Origin: Pseudomonadota bacterium | Lineage (GTDB): Bacteria > Pseudomonadota > Alphaproteobacteria > Rhizobiales > Rhizobiaceae | Reading direction: 5' to 3' | Assembly: GCA_023433855.1 (NCBI GenBank) | Contig: JAEYTV010000044.1 | Location: 1-8,008, forward strand | DNA length: 8,008 nucleotides | Part shown: positions 1 to 7,775 of the stretch, one piece after another | How the letters are laid out: every line of letters starts with the position of its first letter | Numbering within the stretch: position 1 is the first letter of the stretch | Notes under the pieces: generated by a model | The model's input: only the letters and a program-made list of their open reading frames with translations | Told to the model about the DNA's origin: nothing | The model's database searches: none | Program-made: the position numbers and the translations under genes

Positions 1-975
1 GTACTCATAGGGGTGATCATCCTGGCCTCGACAAGAGTGGCCTACCATGCGGAGGTGCTCGCCCATAAGGTCGGCGACCCCTACGGCACGATGATCCTCA
101 CGCTCTCGGCGGTGGCTGTGGAGGTGCTCATCCTCGCCATCATGATGGGCAACACGGCTTCGCCGACGCTCGTGCGGGACACTATCTATTCCGCCGTCAT
201 GCTCGACATAAACGGCATCCTGGGGCTTGCTGCGCTGCTTGGCGGTTTGCGGCATGGCGAGCAGCCATACAATGACGATTCCAGTCGCACCTACAGCGTC
301 ATGATCCTCACCGCGATGGGAATCTCGATGGTCGTGCCGGAATTCGTCCCGGTAGAAAAGTGGCACTATTATTCCGCGTTCAACATAGTTGCGATGATCG
401 CGCTCTATACGCTCTTCCTCAGAATGCAGGTGGGTGCCCACAGCTACTTCTTCAGCTATAGCTATCCTCGGGAAAAAACACCGCCCGCAGGGCACCCGGC
501 TGACGAAGAGGCGGAAAAGCAATCTGCTGCTCTGTCCATCGGCGTCATCCTTTTCGGTGTCGTCGTGATCGGCGTCCTGGCGGAATTCATGTCAGCCTTT
601 CTGAACACTGGCCTGGAGGGAACCGGGGCGCCGCCTGCCCTGATGGCACTGGTCGTCGCCGCCATCTCCGCCGCACCGGAAATCCTGACGGCGCTGCGGG
701 CCGCCCTTCGCAATCGCATGCAGTCCGTCGTCAACATCGCCTTGGGCGCCTCGCTCTCGACTGTCATTCTGACTGTGCCTGTGATGGAAAGCATCGCCCT
801 GTATACAGGGCAGCCGTTCATCATGGCGATGACGCCCGTGCAAACTGTCATGGCAGGAGTGACTCTGATTGCCGCGGCCATCAATCTGAGCGACGGCCAG
901 ACCAACGCCATCGAGGGCATGACCCACTTCGTTCTTTTCGCCACCTTCATCATGCTGACGATGCTCGGCCTCTAA
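1..975 (+). CDS. chaA: Ca2+(Na+)/H+ antiporter, ChaA type (5' end outside window)
   Basis: Inner-membrane cation/proton antiporter of the Ca2+:cation antiporter (CaCA) superfamily, exporting Ca2+ or Na+ in exchange for H+. The frame is open from base 1. Counting residues from the GTG at 13, repeat one shows HAEVLAHKVGDPYGT (12-26) followed by a helix with Glu37. Repeat two shows ALMALVVAAISAAPEI (209-224) with the conserved Pro222-Glu223. The repeats are separated by an acidic hydrophilic loop (about 152-172, rich in E, D and K), as in E. coli ChaA. About eight hydrophobic segments are visible. E. coli ChaA has 366 residues and 324 are visible here, so roughly 40 N-terminal residues, including the first helix, lie before the window. 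The GTG at 13 is therefore internal and not the start. Its stop is 161 bases before the next gene, with no obvious terminator between. Family call is firm; the ion preferred by this protein is not visible from sequence. Confidence 0.9.
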   Translation, partial: VLIGVIILASTRVAYHAEVLAHKVGDPYGTMILTLSAVAVEVLILAIMMGNTASPTLVRDTIYSAVMLDINGILGLAALLGGLRHGEQPYNDDSSRTYSVMILTAMGISMVVPEFVPVEKWHYYSAFNIVAMIALYTLFLRMQVGAHSYFFSYSYPREKTPPAGHPADEEAEKQSAALSIGVILFGVVVIGVLAEFMSAFLNTGLEGTGAPPALMALVVAAISAAPEILTALRAALRNRMQSVVNIALGASLSTVILTVPVMESIALYTGQPFIMAMTPVQTVMAGVTLIAAAINLSDGQTNAIEGMTHFVLFATFIMLTMLGL

Positions 976-1048
976 ATCCCGTAAGAAATCAGCACGTTGT
1001 TGAAATCCGTCAAATCAAGCCGGCAACCTCCTGATTCAGTTTCTCCGT

Positions 1049-1077
1049 TTGCCATTGCTGACCGGCTGCGCATATAC
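1049..1077 (+). promoter_or_regulatory. candidate sigma70-type promoter for the MetE-like gene
   Basis: TTGCCA (1049-1054), a 17-base spacer and ATATAC (1072-1077) approximate a housekeeping promoter of the rhizobial kind (TTGAC / CTATAT). A start site near 1084 would give a leader of about 50 bases. Upstream, TTGA-N6-TCAA (1000-1013) is a short dyad that could bind a regulator. No SAM-II riboswitch signature was seen in this leader. Both hexamers are imperfect, so this is a suggestion only. Confidence 0.35.
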
Positions 1078-1136
1078 AGGGCGGAGCGGCCTGAAGGATT
1101 TCTCGACGGCCAAGAGATCTGAACTGGAGGACTACC

Positions 1137-2255
1137 ATGTCGACACCACCCTACAGAGCTGACCACGTCGGTTCGCTCCTGCGCCCGGCTTCCGTGAAGG
1201 AGGCGCGCAAGAAATTCTACGAAGACAAGAGCATCTCCGCTGCCGAACTGAAAGCGGTCGAAGACGAGGGCATCCGCGACCTGGTGAAGTTGCAGGAAAG
1301 CGTCGGGCTCAAGGTGGTAACGGACGGCGAAGCCCGCCGCCACTTCTGGCATTACGACTTCCTCGGCCTGTTGGATGGTATGGAATTCGTCACCCGCGAA
1401 GCCCACAAGGGCGTCACCTTCCACGGCGTCAAGCTGCCGCCGACCTTCCCGACCATCAACGGCAAGCTCGATTTCCCGGACGACCATCCGCATCTGGAAC
1501 ACTTCAAGTTTCTCGCCGCAAACACCAGCGTGACCCCAAAGATCTCCATTCCAGGCCCGAGCGTCGCCCATTACCGCACCGCCAAGGCCGACATAACGGT
1601 ACCTGAGTATCAGGACGTCGAGGTCCTCTTCGCCGACCTGGCCCGAACTTACGCCAAGGCGGTTCAGAAGTTCTACGACGCGGGCTGCCGCTACCTGCAG
1701 ATGGACGACATCTACTTCGCATATCTCGGTGACGAGAAACAGCGGGCGATGAAGCGCGAAGAAGGCTTCGACCCGGACTGGCTCATCCAGAAATACGCCT
1801 GGATGATGCACGAGGCGATCAAGGACCGGCCGAAGGACATGCTGATCGGTATGCACATGTGCCGCGGGAACTTCCGCTCGACCTGGGCCGCCGAAGGTGG
1901 CTACGATGCTGCGGCCGACGCGATCTTCAATCACACCGGCGTCGACATGTTCTTCATGGAATATGACACCGAACGTGCCGGTGGGCTGCAGCCGCTGAGC
2001 CTCCTCCAGAAGGGCTCTAAGCAGCGCGTCTACCCTGGCTTCATCACCACGAAGACCGGTGAACTGGAAAGCCTTGATTCACTTCGCCGTCATTTCGATG
2101 AGGCTTCAAAATACGTGGATCTCGACCAGCTCGGGATCGCGCCGCAGTGCGGCTTCGCGTCGACCGAAGAAGGCAACTCGATCACCGAGGATGACCAGAA
2201 GCGTAAGCTGGAACTGGTCGTGCAGACGGCCGAAGCCATCTGGGGTAGCGCCTGA
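1137..2255 (+). CDS. cobalamin-independent methionine synthase-like methyltransferase (YxjG/MetE C-terminal type)
   Basis: Single-module member (372 residues) of the UROD/MetE-like family, related to B. subtilis YxjG/YxjH and to the C-terminal catalytic half of MetE. It probably transfers a methyl group to homocysteine or a related thiol in the cytoplasm. The N-terminus carries the family signature RADHVGSLLRP (7-17). All four expected zinc ligands are present: His240 and Cys242 in the HMCRGN motif, Glu275 (FFMEYD) and Cys338 (APQCGF). QMDD (188-191) matches the acidic homocysteine-binding strand. Full MetE is about 750 residues with a duplicated barrel; this protein has one barrel, so the methyl donor may differ from polyglutamylated methyltetrahydrofolate. 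GGAGG at 1126-1130 lies six bases before the ATG and fixes the start. It seems to be a single-gene unit, ended by a hairpin at 2266-2292. Database names such as 5-methyltetrahydropteroyltriglutamate--homocysteine methyltransferase probably over-state what is known of the donor. Confidence 0.88.
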   Translation: MSTPPYRADHVGSLLRPASVKEARKKFYEDKSISAAELKAVEDEGIRDLVKLQESVGLKVVTDGEARRHFWHYDFLGLLDGMEFVTREAHKGVTFHGVKLPPTFPTINGKLDFPDDHPHLEHFKFLAANTSVTPKISIPGPSVAHYRTAKADITVPEYQDVEVLFADLARTYAKAVQKFYDAGCRYLQMDDIYFAYLGDEKQRAMKREEGFDPDWLIQKYAWMMHEAIKDRPKDMLIGMHMCRGNFRSTWAAEGGYDAAADAIFNHTGVDMFFMEYDTERAGGLQPLSLLQKGSKQRVYPGFITTKTGELESLDSLRRHFDEASKYVDLDQLGIAPQCGFASTEEGNSITEDDQKRKLELVVQTAEAIWGSA

Positions 2256-2265
2256 GGCATCCGCA

Positions 2266-2295
2266 CGCCGCAGGGATCATTTCCCTGCGGCGATT
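2266..2295 (+). terminator. hairpin, probable terminator of the MetE-like gene
   Basis: CGCCGCAGGGA (2266-2276) and TCCCTGCGGCG (2282-2292) form a perfect 11-bp stem with the 5-base loop TCATT, starting 10 bases after the stop codon. Only ATT and then GCACTT follow, so the U-tract is poor. It may act as a weak or factor-assisted terminator, or protect the 3' end of the mRNA. It separates the MetE-like gene from the DUF3597 gene. Confidence 0.65.
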
Positions 2296-2358
2296 GCACT
2301 TGAGAAATGCCGGTGCCGCCCGATGTCCTCCTATCAGTCAATCGAGAGGACGACCACA

Positions 2359-2883
2359 ATGGGTATTTTCGACAAGATCAGGAACGCCATCTTCGGCGGG
2401 CCGGCGCATGCCGCGTCGCCAAATGCTCCAGAGCCCTCGAGGCCACCAGCCACGGCGCAGCCTTCAGCAGCACCGACGTCGCCATCCGCACCGTCTGCCG
2501 CGACACCCTCAGCCAGCCCGCAGCCTTCGGCGGCACCAACGGCGACCTCAGCACCGTCTGCGGGAACACCTTCAGCCACCCCGTAGGCGACGACCACCCC
2601 CGCCCCTAATGCCGCGCCGTCCCCCTCCGTCGACATCGCTCCCGTTCTGGATGACGCCGGCAAGAGAAGCGGGCAGAAGCTCGACTGGCGCAAGTCGATC
2701 GTCGCCCTCATGAAGGCTCTCAACCTCGACTCCAGCCTGTCCGCCCGCAAAGAGCTTGCCGATGAGCTGGGTTATACGGGGGCGAAGGACGGATCGCCGG
2801 AAATGAACATCTGGCTCCACAAGGCGCTGATGAAAAAACTCAAGGAGAATGGCGGCAAGGTGCCGTCCGACCTTCTCGACTAG
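2359..2883 (+). pseudogene. DUF3597 family protein gene, interrupted by an in-frame TAG
   Basis: The reading frame from ATG 2359 to TAG 2881 would give a 174-codon DUF3597 protein, but codon 76 (2584-2586) is TAG. The first part (75 residues) begins MGIFDKIRNAIFG, the usual amphipathic start of this family, and continues into a Pro/Ala/Ser/Thr linker. After the stop the same frame continues for 98 codons and holds the conserved domain: VDIAPVLDDAGKRSGQKLDWRKS, LMKALNLDSSLSARKELADELGY, MNIWLHKALMKKL and the typical ending VPSDLLD. No frameshift is needed, so the lesion is one nonsense codon in the low-complexity linker. GAGAGGA at 2344-2350 is the ribosome binding site. The next in-frame ATG after the stop is 2710, inside the domain and without a good binding site, so reinitiation would not restore the domain. 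The family's function is unknown. Alternatives are readthrough or a sequencing error. Confidence 0.82.
2456..2581 (+). repeat. two tandem 63-bp repeats encoding a 21-residue Pro/Ala/Ser linker unit
   Basis: Copy one (2456-2518) and copy two (2519-2581) are diverged tandem copies inside the DUF3597 linker. In protein they read QPSAAPTSPSAPSAATPSASP and the related unit beginning QPSAAPTATSAPSAG. Each unit begins with a CAG codon in frame (2458 and 2521). The next unit position begins with TAG at 2584, exactly 63 bases on. Such in-frame repeats usually change copy number by slippage or recombination. Confidence 0.8.
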
Positions 2884-2940
2884 ACAAGTGTCATCCAGCG
2901 GCCGGCCGCCTCCGGTAGACCTGCAGCCGCCTGCGACGCG

Positions 2941-2978
2941 CTAGATAAAATTATCTTGAATGAGGTTTGTACAGCCGA
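2941..2978 (+). promoter_or_regulatory. AT-rich patch upstream of the sugar dehydrogenase gene
   Basis: This short AT-rich stretch stands out from GC-rich flanks and lies about 100 bases before the dehydrogenase start. It contains the -10-like TAAAAT (2946-2951) and the small dyad AGATAA-AA-TTATCT (2944-2957 approximately). No good -35 hexamer was found 16-18 bases upstream, so it is at most a likely promoter zone and not a defined promoter. Confidence 0.25.
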
Positions 2979-3075
2979 CGCCCGCAAACGCCCTAGATCA
3001 GGCAAATGCGAGCGCCGGCCGAAGGTCGCCGTTGATCGCGGGGGCGGATGCCGTTCCATACACGGGAGATCTACG

Positions 3076-4299
3076 ATGAGACATAGCAACCTTGTTCTGG
3101 TCAGCTTGGTTCTGTCGGCTGCATTACCTGCAACGTCTTTGTACGCGCAATCCGCCGGCCAGCCCGTGGAAACCAAGCGTCCCAATGCTGCCGACCAGAA
3201 GCCCGCCTTTTCCGGGCAGACGCGAGCGCCACAGCCGGCTTCGATGCCGGAGATCAAGGCCGAAACCGTCGCCGCGGACCTGCCGCACCTGTGGGCCATG
3301 GAGTTCCTGCCGGATGGACGAATGCTCGTCACGGCAAAGGAAGGCGCCATGCATATCATCTCCGAAGAAGGGGCCGCAGGGCCGAAGATAGACGGCGTGC
3401 CGGATGTGCTCTCCGGCGGCCAGGGGGGCCTCCTCGACGTGGCTCTGGCACCCGATTTCGCCCAGACGGGCATGATCTTCTTTTCCTTCTCCGAGCAGCG
3501 GGAGAAAGGCAATGGCACGTCGGTGGCGTCCGCCAGGTTGACGCTTGACGAGGACGGCGGCGGCAAGCTGGAAAACCTCAGGGTCATCTTCCGGCAAATG
3601 CCGAGCTATGACGGCAACAAGCACTTCGGTTCCCGTCTCGTCTTCGGTCCGCAAAACGAGCTCTACGTCACGGTCGGAGAGCGCTCCGATCCCGGACCGC
3701 GCGTCCAGGCACAGGACCTGAAGAGCGGCCTCGGCAAGGTGTTCCGGATCGATATGGAAGGCAAGGCCTTGCCTGATAACCCATTCGCCAGCCGGGAAGA
3801 CGCCCTGCCTGAGATTTGGAGCCTTGGCCACCGCAACCTTCAGGCTGCAGCGCTCGACGCGCAGGGACGTCTCTGGACCGTGGAGCACGGGCCCCGCGGA
3901 GGCGACGAACTGAACCGTCCCGAGGCGGGCAAGAACTACGGGTGGCCGGAGGTGACCTACGGCATCGACTATTCCGGCAAGCCGATCGGCAAAGGCATCA
4001 CTGCCATGAAGGAAACGGAACAGCCGGTCTACTATTGGGATCCGGTGATCGCACCGTCCGGCATGGCCTATTACGACAGCGATCTCATCCCCGAATGGAC
4101 GGGAGCCTTTCTCATCGGCGGGCTCGTCACCCAGGGGGTCGTCGTTGTCCATATGGATGGAGACAGGGTGGCGCATGAAGAGCGTGTGCCGCTCAACGCC
4201 CGCATCCGCGACGTGAAAGTCGGACCTGATGGCGCCGTCTATGCTGTCACCGAACAGCGCGGCGGCGGCTCAACGATCCTGCGCCTGACGAAGAGCTGA
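3076..4299 (+). CDS. yliI: exported PQQ-dependent aldose sugar dehydrogenase (YliI type)
   Basis: Beta-propeller quinoprotein that oxidises aldose sugars at C1 in the periplasm, using pyrroloquinoline quinone and Ca2+ (GSDH/soluble glucose dehydrogenase family). The 407-residue product starts with a signal peptide (1-24, charged MRHSN, hydrophobic core, LYA before Gln25), followed by a flexible 25-60 segment. Motifs match E. coli YliI: GQGGLLDVALAPDFAQ (115-130), KHFGSRLVFGP (182-192) with the presumed catalytic His183, the PQQ-contacting GHRN (251-254), and EHGPRGGDELN (270-280) followed by GKNYGWP (285-291). ATG 3076 was chosen because GGGAG (3064-3068) precedes it at a proper distance and it exposes the signal peptide. 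The frame is open further upstream but only to a TTG, which would bury the signal. The gene converges with aatA. Activity needs PQQ, whose biosynthesis genes are not in this window. Sugar preference cannot be read from sequence. Confidence 0.92.
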   Translation: MRHSNLVLVSLVLSAALPATSLYAQSAGQPVETKRPNAADQKPAFSGQTRAPQPASMPEIKAETVAADLPHLWAMEFLPDGRMLVTAKEGAMHIISEEGAAGPKIDGVPDVLSGGQGGLLDVALAPDFAQTGMIFFSFSEQREKGNGTSVASARLTLDEDGGGKLENLRVIFRQMPSYDGNKHFGSRLVFGPQNELYVTVGERSDPGPRVQAQDLKSGLGKVFRIDMEGKALPDNPFASREDALPEIWSLGHRNLQAAALDAQGRLWTVEHGPRGGDELNRPEAGKNYGWPEVTYGIDYSGKPIGKGITAMKETEQPVYYWDPVIAPSGMAYYDSDLIPEWTGAFLIGGLVTQGVVVVHMDGDRVAHEERVPLNARIRDVKVGPDGAVYAVTEQRGGGSTILRLTKS

Positions 4300-4320
4300 C
4301 AAGACATTACCGGCACACAA

Positions 4321-4343
4321 AAGCCCGCCGTCGCGGCGGGCTT
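4321..4343. terminator. shared hairpin between the dehydrogenase gene and aatA
   Basis: AAGCCCGCCG (4321-4330) and CGGCGGGCTT (4334-4343) form a 10-bp GC-rich stem with loop TCG in the 66-base gap between two convergent stop codons. Read on the minus strand the stem ends in CTTTTGTGTG, a short U-run, so it fits best as the aatA terminator. Read on the plus strand the stem's own TT is followed by CTGG, giving a weaker terminator for the dehydrogenase gene. Confidence 0.7.
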
Positions 4344-4365
4344 CTGGCGAAAAAACACATTTAGC

Positions 4366-5763
<1,398 letters not shown>

Positions 5764-6030
5764 TCATGGGGGGCGATCCATCAGGAAGCGACATGAACGA
5801 TCCTCTTAGCGCCATCGGAGGAAGGCGGGCGGAGAGCTAAGTTTGCCGCGGGATGGAGGGCCTGAGGCGGCCGGCCATTGCAGACACGGACCCGAAAACC
5901 CCTAATTTTCAGGGGGTCCAGCCGCCCGGCTTTATCCGGAACGCTCCGGTTGAAGAAACTTTTTCTTGCCAATTTCCAATAAACACAGCACTCTGTGAAA
6001 GTTCGGGCAATTTACGAGTACGGGAAGACC

Positions 6031-6036
6031 TATAAT
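6031..6036 (+). promoter_or_regulatory. candidate -10 box of the cspA promoter
   Basis: A perfect TATAAT lies 183 bases before the cspA ATG. The -35 region at normal spacing (around 6008-6013, CAATTT) is poor. If used, transcription would start near 6043 and give a leader of roughly 177 bases, similar to the long leader of E. coli cspA (about 159 bases). Confidence 0.4.
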
Positions 6037-6042
6037 GATGCG

Positions 6043-6219
6043 CTCCGAAGGCGCCAAGACTTCGGGCGGTAGACTGCGGGCGGAGATTTCAAAGCTATTC
6101 CTGCCAGTCGCCGCGGTAAAGACAGGGACCCTTTCTTAAAGCTGCCTGCCGCCGCCCCCTGGGGCAAACTGTTATGCTGTCCGCCGCTGAACACGGACAG
6201 AGAGAAAAGGACCTGCTGC
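6043..6219 (+). promoter_or_regulatory. probable long structured 5' leader of cspA
   Basis: Several hairpins can form in the presumed untranslated leader: CCGAAG/CTTCGG (6045-6050 with 6060-6065) near its 5' end, GCCC/GGGC (6154-6157 with 6162-6165), and the 7-bp stem CTGTCCG/CGGACAG (6177-6183 with 6194-6200), which ends four bases before the AAAAGGA ribosome binding site (6205-6211). Long structured leaders are known to act as temperature-dependent switches of stability and translation in enterobacterial cspA; the same role here is an inference. Confidence 0.4.
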
Positions 6220-6435
6220 ATGGCCGAAACTGGCACTGTTAAATTCTTCAATACCGACAAGGGCTTCGGCTTCATCAAGCCTGACAATGGTGGCGCCGAT
6301 ATCTTTGTTCACATTTCTGCCGTCCAGGCCTGCGGCCTGTCCGGTCTTTCGGAAAACCAGAAGGTGAGCTTCGACACCGAACCGGATCGTCGAGGCAAGG
6401 GCCCCAAGGCCGTCAACCTGCAGATTGCTGGCTGA
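6220..6435 (+). CDS. cspA: cold shock protein, CspA family
   Basis: Small cytoplasmic single-domain OB-fold protein (71 residues) that binds single-stranded RNA and DNA and acts as an RNA chaperone, melting mRNA structure in the cold or during growth transitions. Both nucleic-acid-binding motifs are present: RNP1 as KGFGFI (14-19) and RNP2 as DIFVHIS (27-33), preceded by GTVKFFN (5-11), so the protein should be functional. Its length matches the usual 65-75 residues. AAAAGGA at 6205-6211 sits eight bases before the ATG. The gene is monocistronic, with a likely long leader and an intrinsic terminator right after the stop. Rhizobiaceae carry several paralogues, so whether this copy is cold-induced cannot be told from the protein; the leader hints that it is regulated after transcription. 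Confidence 0.95.
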   Translation: MAETGTVKFFNTDKGFGFIKPDNGGADIFVHISAVQACGLSGLSENQKVSFDTEPDRRGKGPKAVNLQIAG

Positions 6436-6465
6436 GCTTCTGAAGGCTTACGGTTCGAGTTGAGG

Positions 6466-6490
6466 CCCGGCAGATATGCCGGGTTTTTTT
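6466..6490 (+). terminator. intrinsic terminator of cspA
   Basis: CCCGGCA (6466-6472) and TGCCGGG (6477-6483) form a perfect 7-bp stem with loop GATA, followed directly by seven T residues (6484-6490). This is a textbook rho-independent terminator 30 bases after the cspA stop. It has no U-tract on the minus strand, so it should not end gloC transcription. Confidence 0.93.
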
Positions 6491-6505
6491 ATGGATGTGG
6501 CGTGC

Positions 6506-7153
6506 TCATAAACTACGTATGAACGGGTTCGAGGCTCGCTCGTCACCAATACGGCTCCCCGGGCCGTGGCCGCAGATGAAGCTCACATCGTCGCCAAGCG
6601 GGAGGACTTTGTCGCGGATGGACATCAGCAGCGTGTCATGGTCCCCACCCGGCAGGTCGGTGCGTCCGATCGAGTCTTTGAACAAGACATCGCCAAGGTG
6701 TGCGAACCTTCGCTCCTCGTTGTAGAATATCACGTGACCTGGCGCATGCCCCGGGCAGTGGTAGACTTGGAAGACGTGCTCCCCAAAACGGACAATGTCG
6801 CCCTCCCCCAGCCAGCGGTCGGGAACGACATTCCGGACCGCCATCTTCACTCCGAACATCTGCGCCTGCGCTTCCAGTTGCTCAAGCAGCGGCAGGTCTG
6901 CCTCATGCGGCCCCACCACGGGAACACCGAGCGCTTCGCGAAGTTCATCGGCACCACCAGCATGGTCGATATGACCATGGGTCAGCCAGATCTCCTTCAC
7001 CAGGATGCCGTTCTCCTGGAGGACAGCGAGGATCGTGGGCACGTCTCCCCCGGGGTCGACGACCACACCCTCCTTTGTGTCCGTGTCGAACAGGATGGTG
7101 CAATTCTGCTGGAATGGCGTCACGCAAATGATGCCGGCCTGTAACGTTCCCAT
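6506..7153 (-). CDS. gloC: GloC/YcbL-type hydroxyacylglutathione hydrolase (type II glyoxalase II)
   Basis: Cytoplasmic metallo-beta-lactamase-fold hydrolase that probably cleaves S-D-lactoylglutathione to D-lactate and glutathione, the last step of methylglyoxal detoxification. The 215-residue length equals that of E. coli GloC (YcbL) and is shorter than classical GloB (about 250), which has an extra C-terminal substrate domain. The metal ligands are all visible: THGHIDH (58-64; His59, His61, Asp63, His64), His136 in HCPGHAPGH (132-140), Asp155 in GDVLF (154-158) and His196 in CGHGP (194-198). VVDPGGD (31-37), PDRWLGEGD (111-119) and the ending GDERASNPF (203-211) are typical of this subgroup. 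A GAGG sequence precedes the ATG by five bases. A small membrane-protein gene lies 67 bases upstream on the same strand and may share its transcript. A different thioester substrate remains possible. Confidence 0.88.
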   Translation of the reverse strand: MGTLQAGIICVTPFQQNCTILFDTDTKEGVVVDPGGDVPTILAVLQENGILVKEIWLTHGHIDHAGGADELREALGVPVVGPHEADLPLLEQLEAQAQMFGVKMAVRNVVPDRWLGEGDIVRFGEHVFQVYHCPGHAPGHVIFYNEERRFAHLGDVLFKDSIGRTDLPGGDHDTLLMSIRDKVLPLGDDVSFICGHGPGSRIGDERASNPFIRSL

Positions 7154-7220
7154 GGATGCCTCGGCGTACTGGTGGTATGGGCGGGATACACCACGGCGCG
7201 AGGGCCGATCCAGCTAAAAC

Positions 7221-7430
7221 TTAGTCGACCGCTGCAACAGCCACGTCGTAGGTATCTGCCGATACCGGCGGAGCAAGCGACACTGTCGCCAGCAGAAAGG
7301 CTGCCACCACGATCTTCACGGAAAATACGGTGATCATCAGTCCCTTGAGCGGGTTGGCCGGAGATCTGCGTTCCATCATGATCGGCGGGATCGGGTCAAA
7401 GGTCTGCACCTTGATTGTTTCGGTTGTCAT
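7221..7430 (-). CDS. small single-pass membrane or secreted protein, function unknown
   Basis: A 69-residue hypothetical protein that I do not recognise. The start at 7430 (MTTETIKVQTFDPIPPIM) was chosen because AGGA lies seven bases before it; an ATG five codons upstream (7445) has a weaker site. Layout: a polar, proline-containing N-terminal arm (1-30) with positive charges at Arg21, Arg22 and Lys29, one hydrophobic helix (about 31-53), then APPVSADTYDVAVAAVD. The positive N-terminal side predicts N-in, C-out. VSA before Asp59 resembles a signal peptidase site, which would release an 11-residue acidic peptide, so it could be either an anchored or a processed protein. It lies 67 bases upstream of gloC on the same strand, with no clear terminator between. 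The good ribosome binding site and plausible topology argue that it is real. Confidence 0.6.
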   Translation of the reverse strand: MTTETIKVQTFDPIPPIMMERRSPANPLKGLMITVFSVKIVVAAFLLATVSLAPPVSADTYDVAVAAVD

Positions 7431-7775
7431 TGTCGTTTCCTGCATGGCTTTCTATCGACATCAATGAACATGAGGTATGAAAGTTCCGACGGATTTCGCT
7501 ATATCTTGCCACCCGGCTGACCGATCCAGTCCCACGAGGACGCTCCCGAAGCCGCGGGTTCGCGCCCCCCCGTCTCCAGCTGACCTGTCGCGGCACGGAT
7601 CCGGCAGGAACGTCTTCTCGCCTTTGATATCGAGGTTTCGGCTATCGCGGTGAACTCGACGAATACGGTTGATTGTTCTAGCCGTTCGCGCTTTATGGCA
7701 GGCGACGCCTACAGTATTTGAGAGTAAAGAGCTTCAGCCGACGGCAAGGAGCCAGCAAGGGAAAAGGAACCGGGA
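7431..7775. other. divergent spacer between the small membrane-protein gene and the MarR gene
   Basis: These 345 bases separate divergent genes. I saw no convincing gene or RNA. Contents include a run of seven C (7565-7571) and an 11-bp odd dyad, AGGCG-A-CGCCT (7700-7710), about 66 bases before the MarR start, a reasonable place for an operator. TTGATT (7669-7674) with TTTATG 17 bases later (7692-7697) is a weak promoter candidate toward the MarR gene. The GGTTCGCGCC near 7557 looks a little like a tRNA T-loop but no cloverleaf fits. Confidence 0.5.
7762..7768 (+). promoter_or_regulatory. ribosome binding site deciding the GTG start of the MarR gene
   Basis: AAAAGGA lies seven bases before GTG 7776. 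The first in-frame ATG, at 7824, is preceded by a pyrimidine-rich stretch with no binding site, so the GTG is preferred. Confidence 0.7.

Noticed and set aside
976..1136. SAM-II or other methionine riboswitch before the MetE-like gene
   Set aside because: No conserved pseudoknot core of SAM-II or other riboswitch signature is visible in this leader.
2956..3075. 40-codon upstream extension of the sugar dehydrogenase
   Set aside because: It would start at TTG, is rich in Arg/Cys, and would hide the signal peptide that begins at ATG 3076.
3124..4176. Long minus-strand frame opposite the sugar dehydrogenase
   Set aside because: A shadow frame produced by the codon bias of a GC-rich gene; the plus strand encodes a clear family member.
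5853..6035. 60-codon frame on the plus strand before cspA
   Set aside because: No good ribosome binding site, no recognisable motif, and it spans the hairpin and the TATAAT box.
6034..6141. Short frame starting ATGATG just after TATAAT
   Set aside because: About 34 residues with no ribosome binding site, since the ATG overlaps the -10 box; better explained as untranslated leader.
6566..7144. 192-codon plus-strand frame opposite gloC
   Set aside because: An antisense shadow of gloC, whose metal-binding motifs are complete on the minus strand.
7540..7580. tRNA-like GGTTCGCGCC stretch
   Set aside because: No matching acceptor, D-arm or anticodon arm on either strand.
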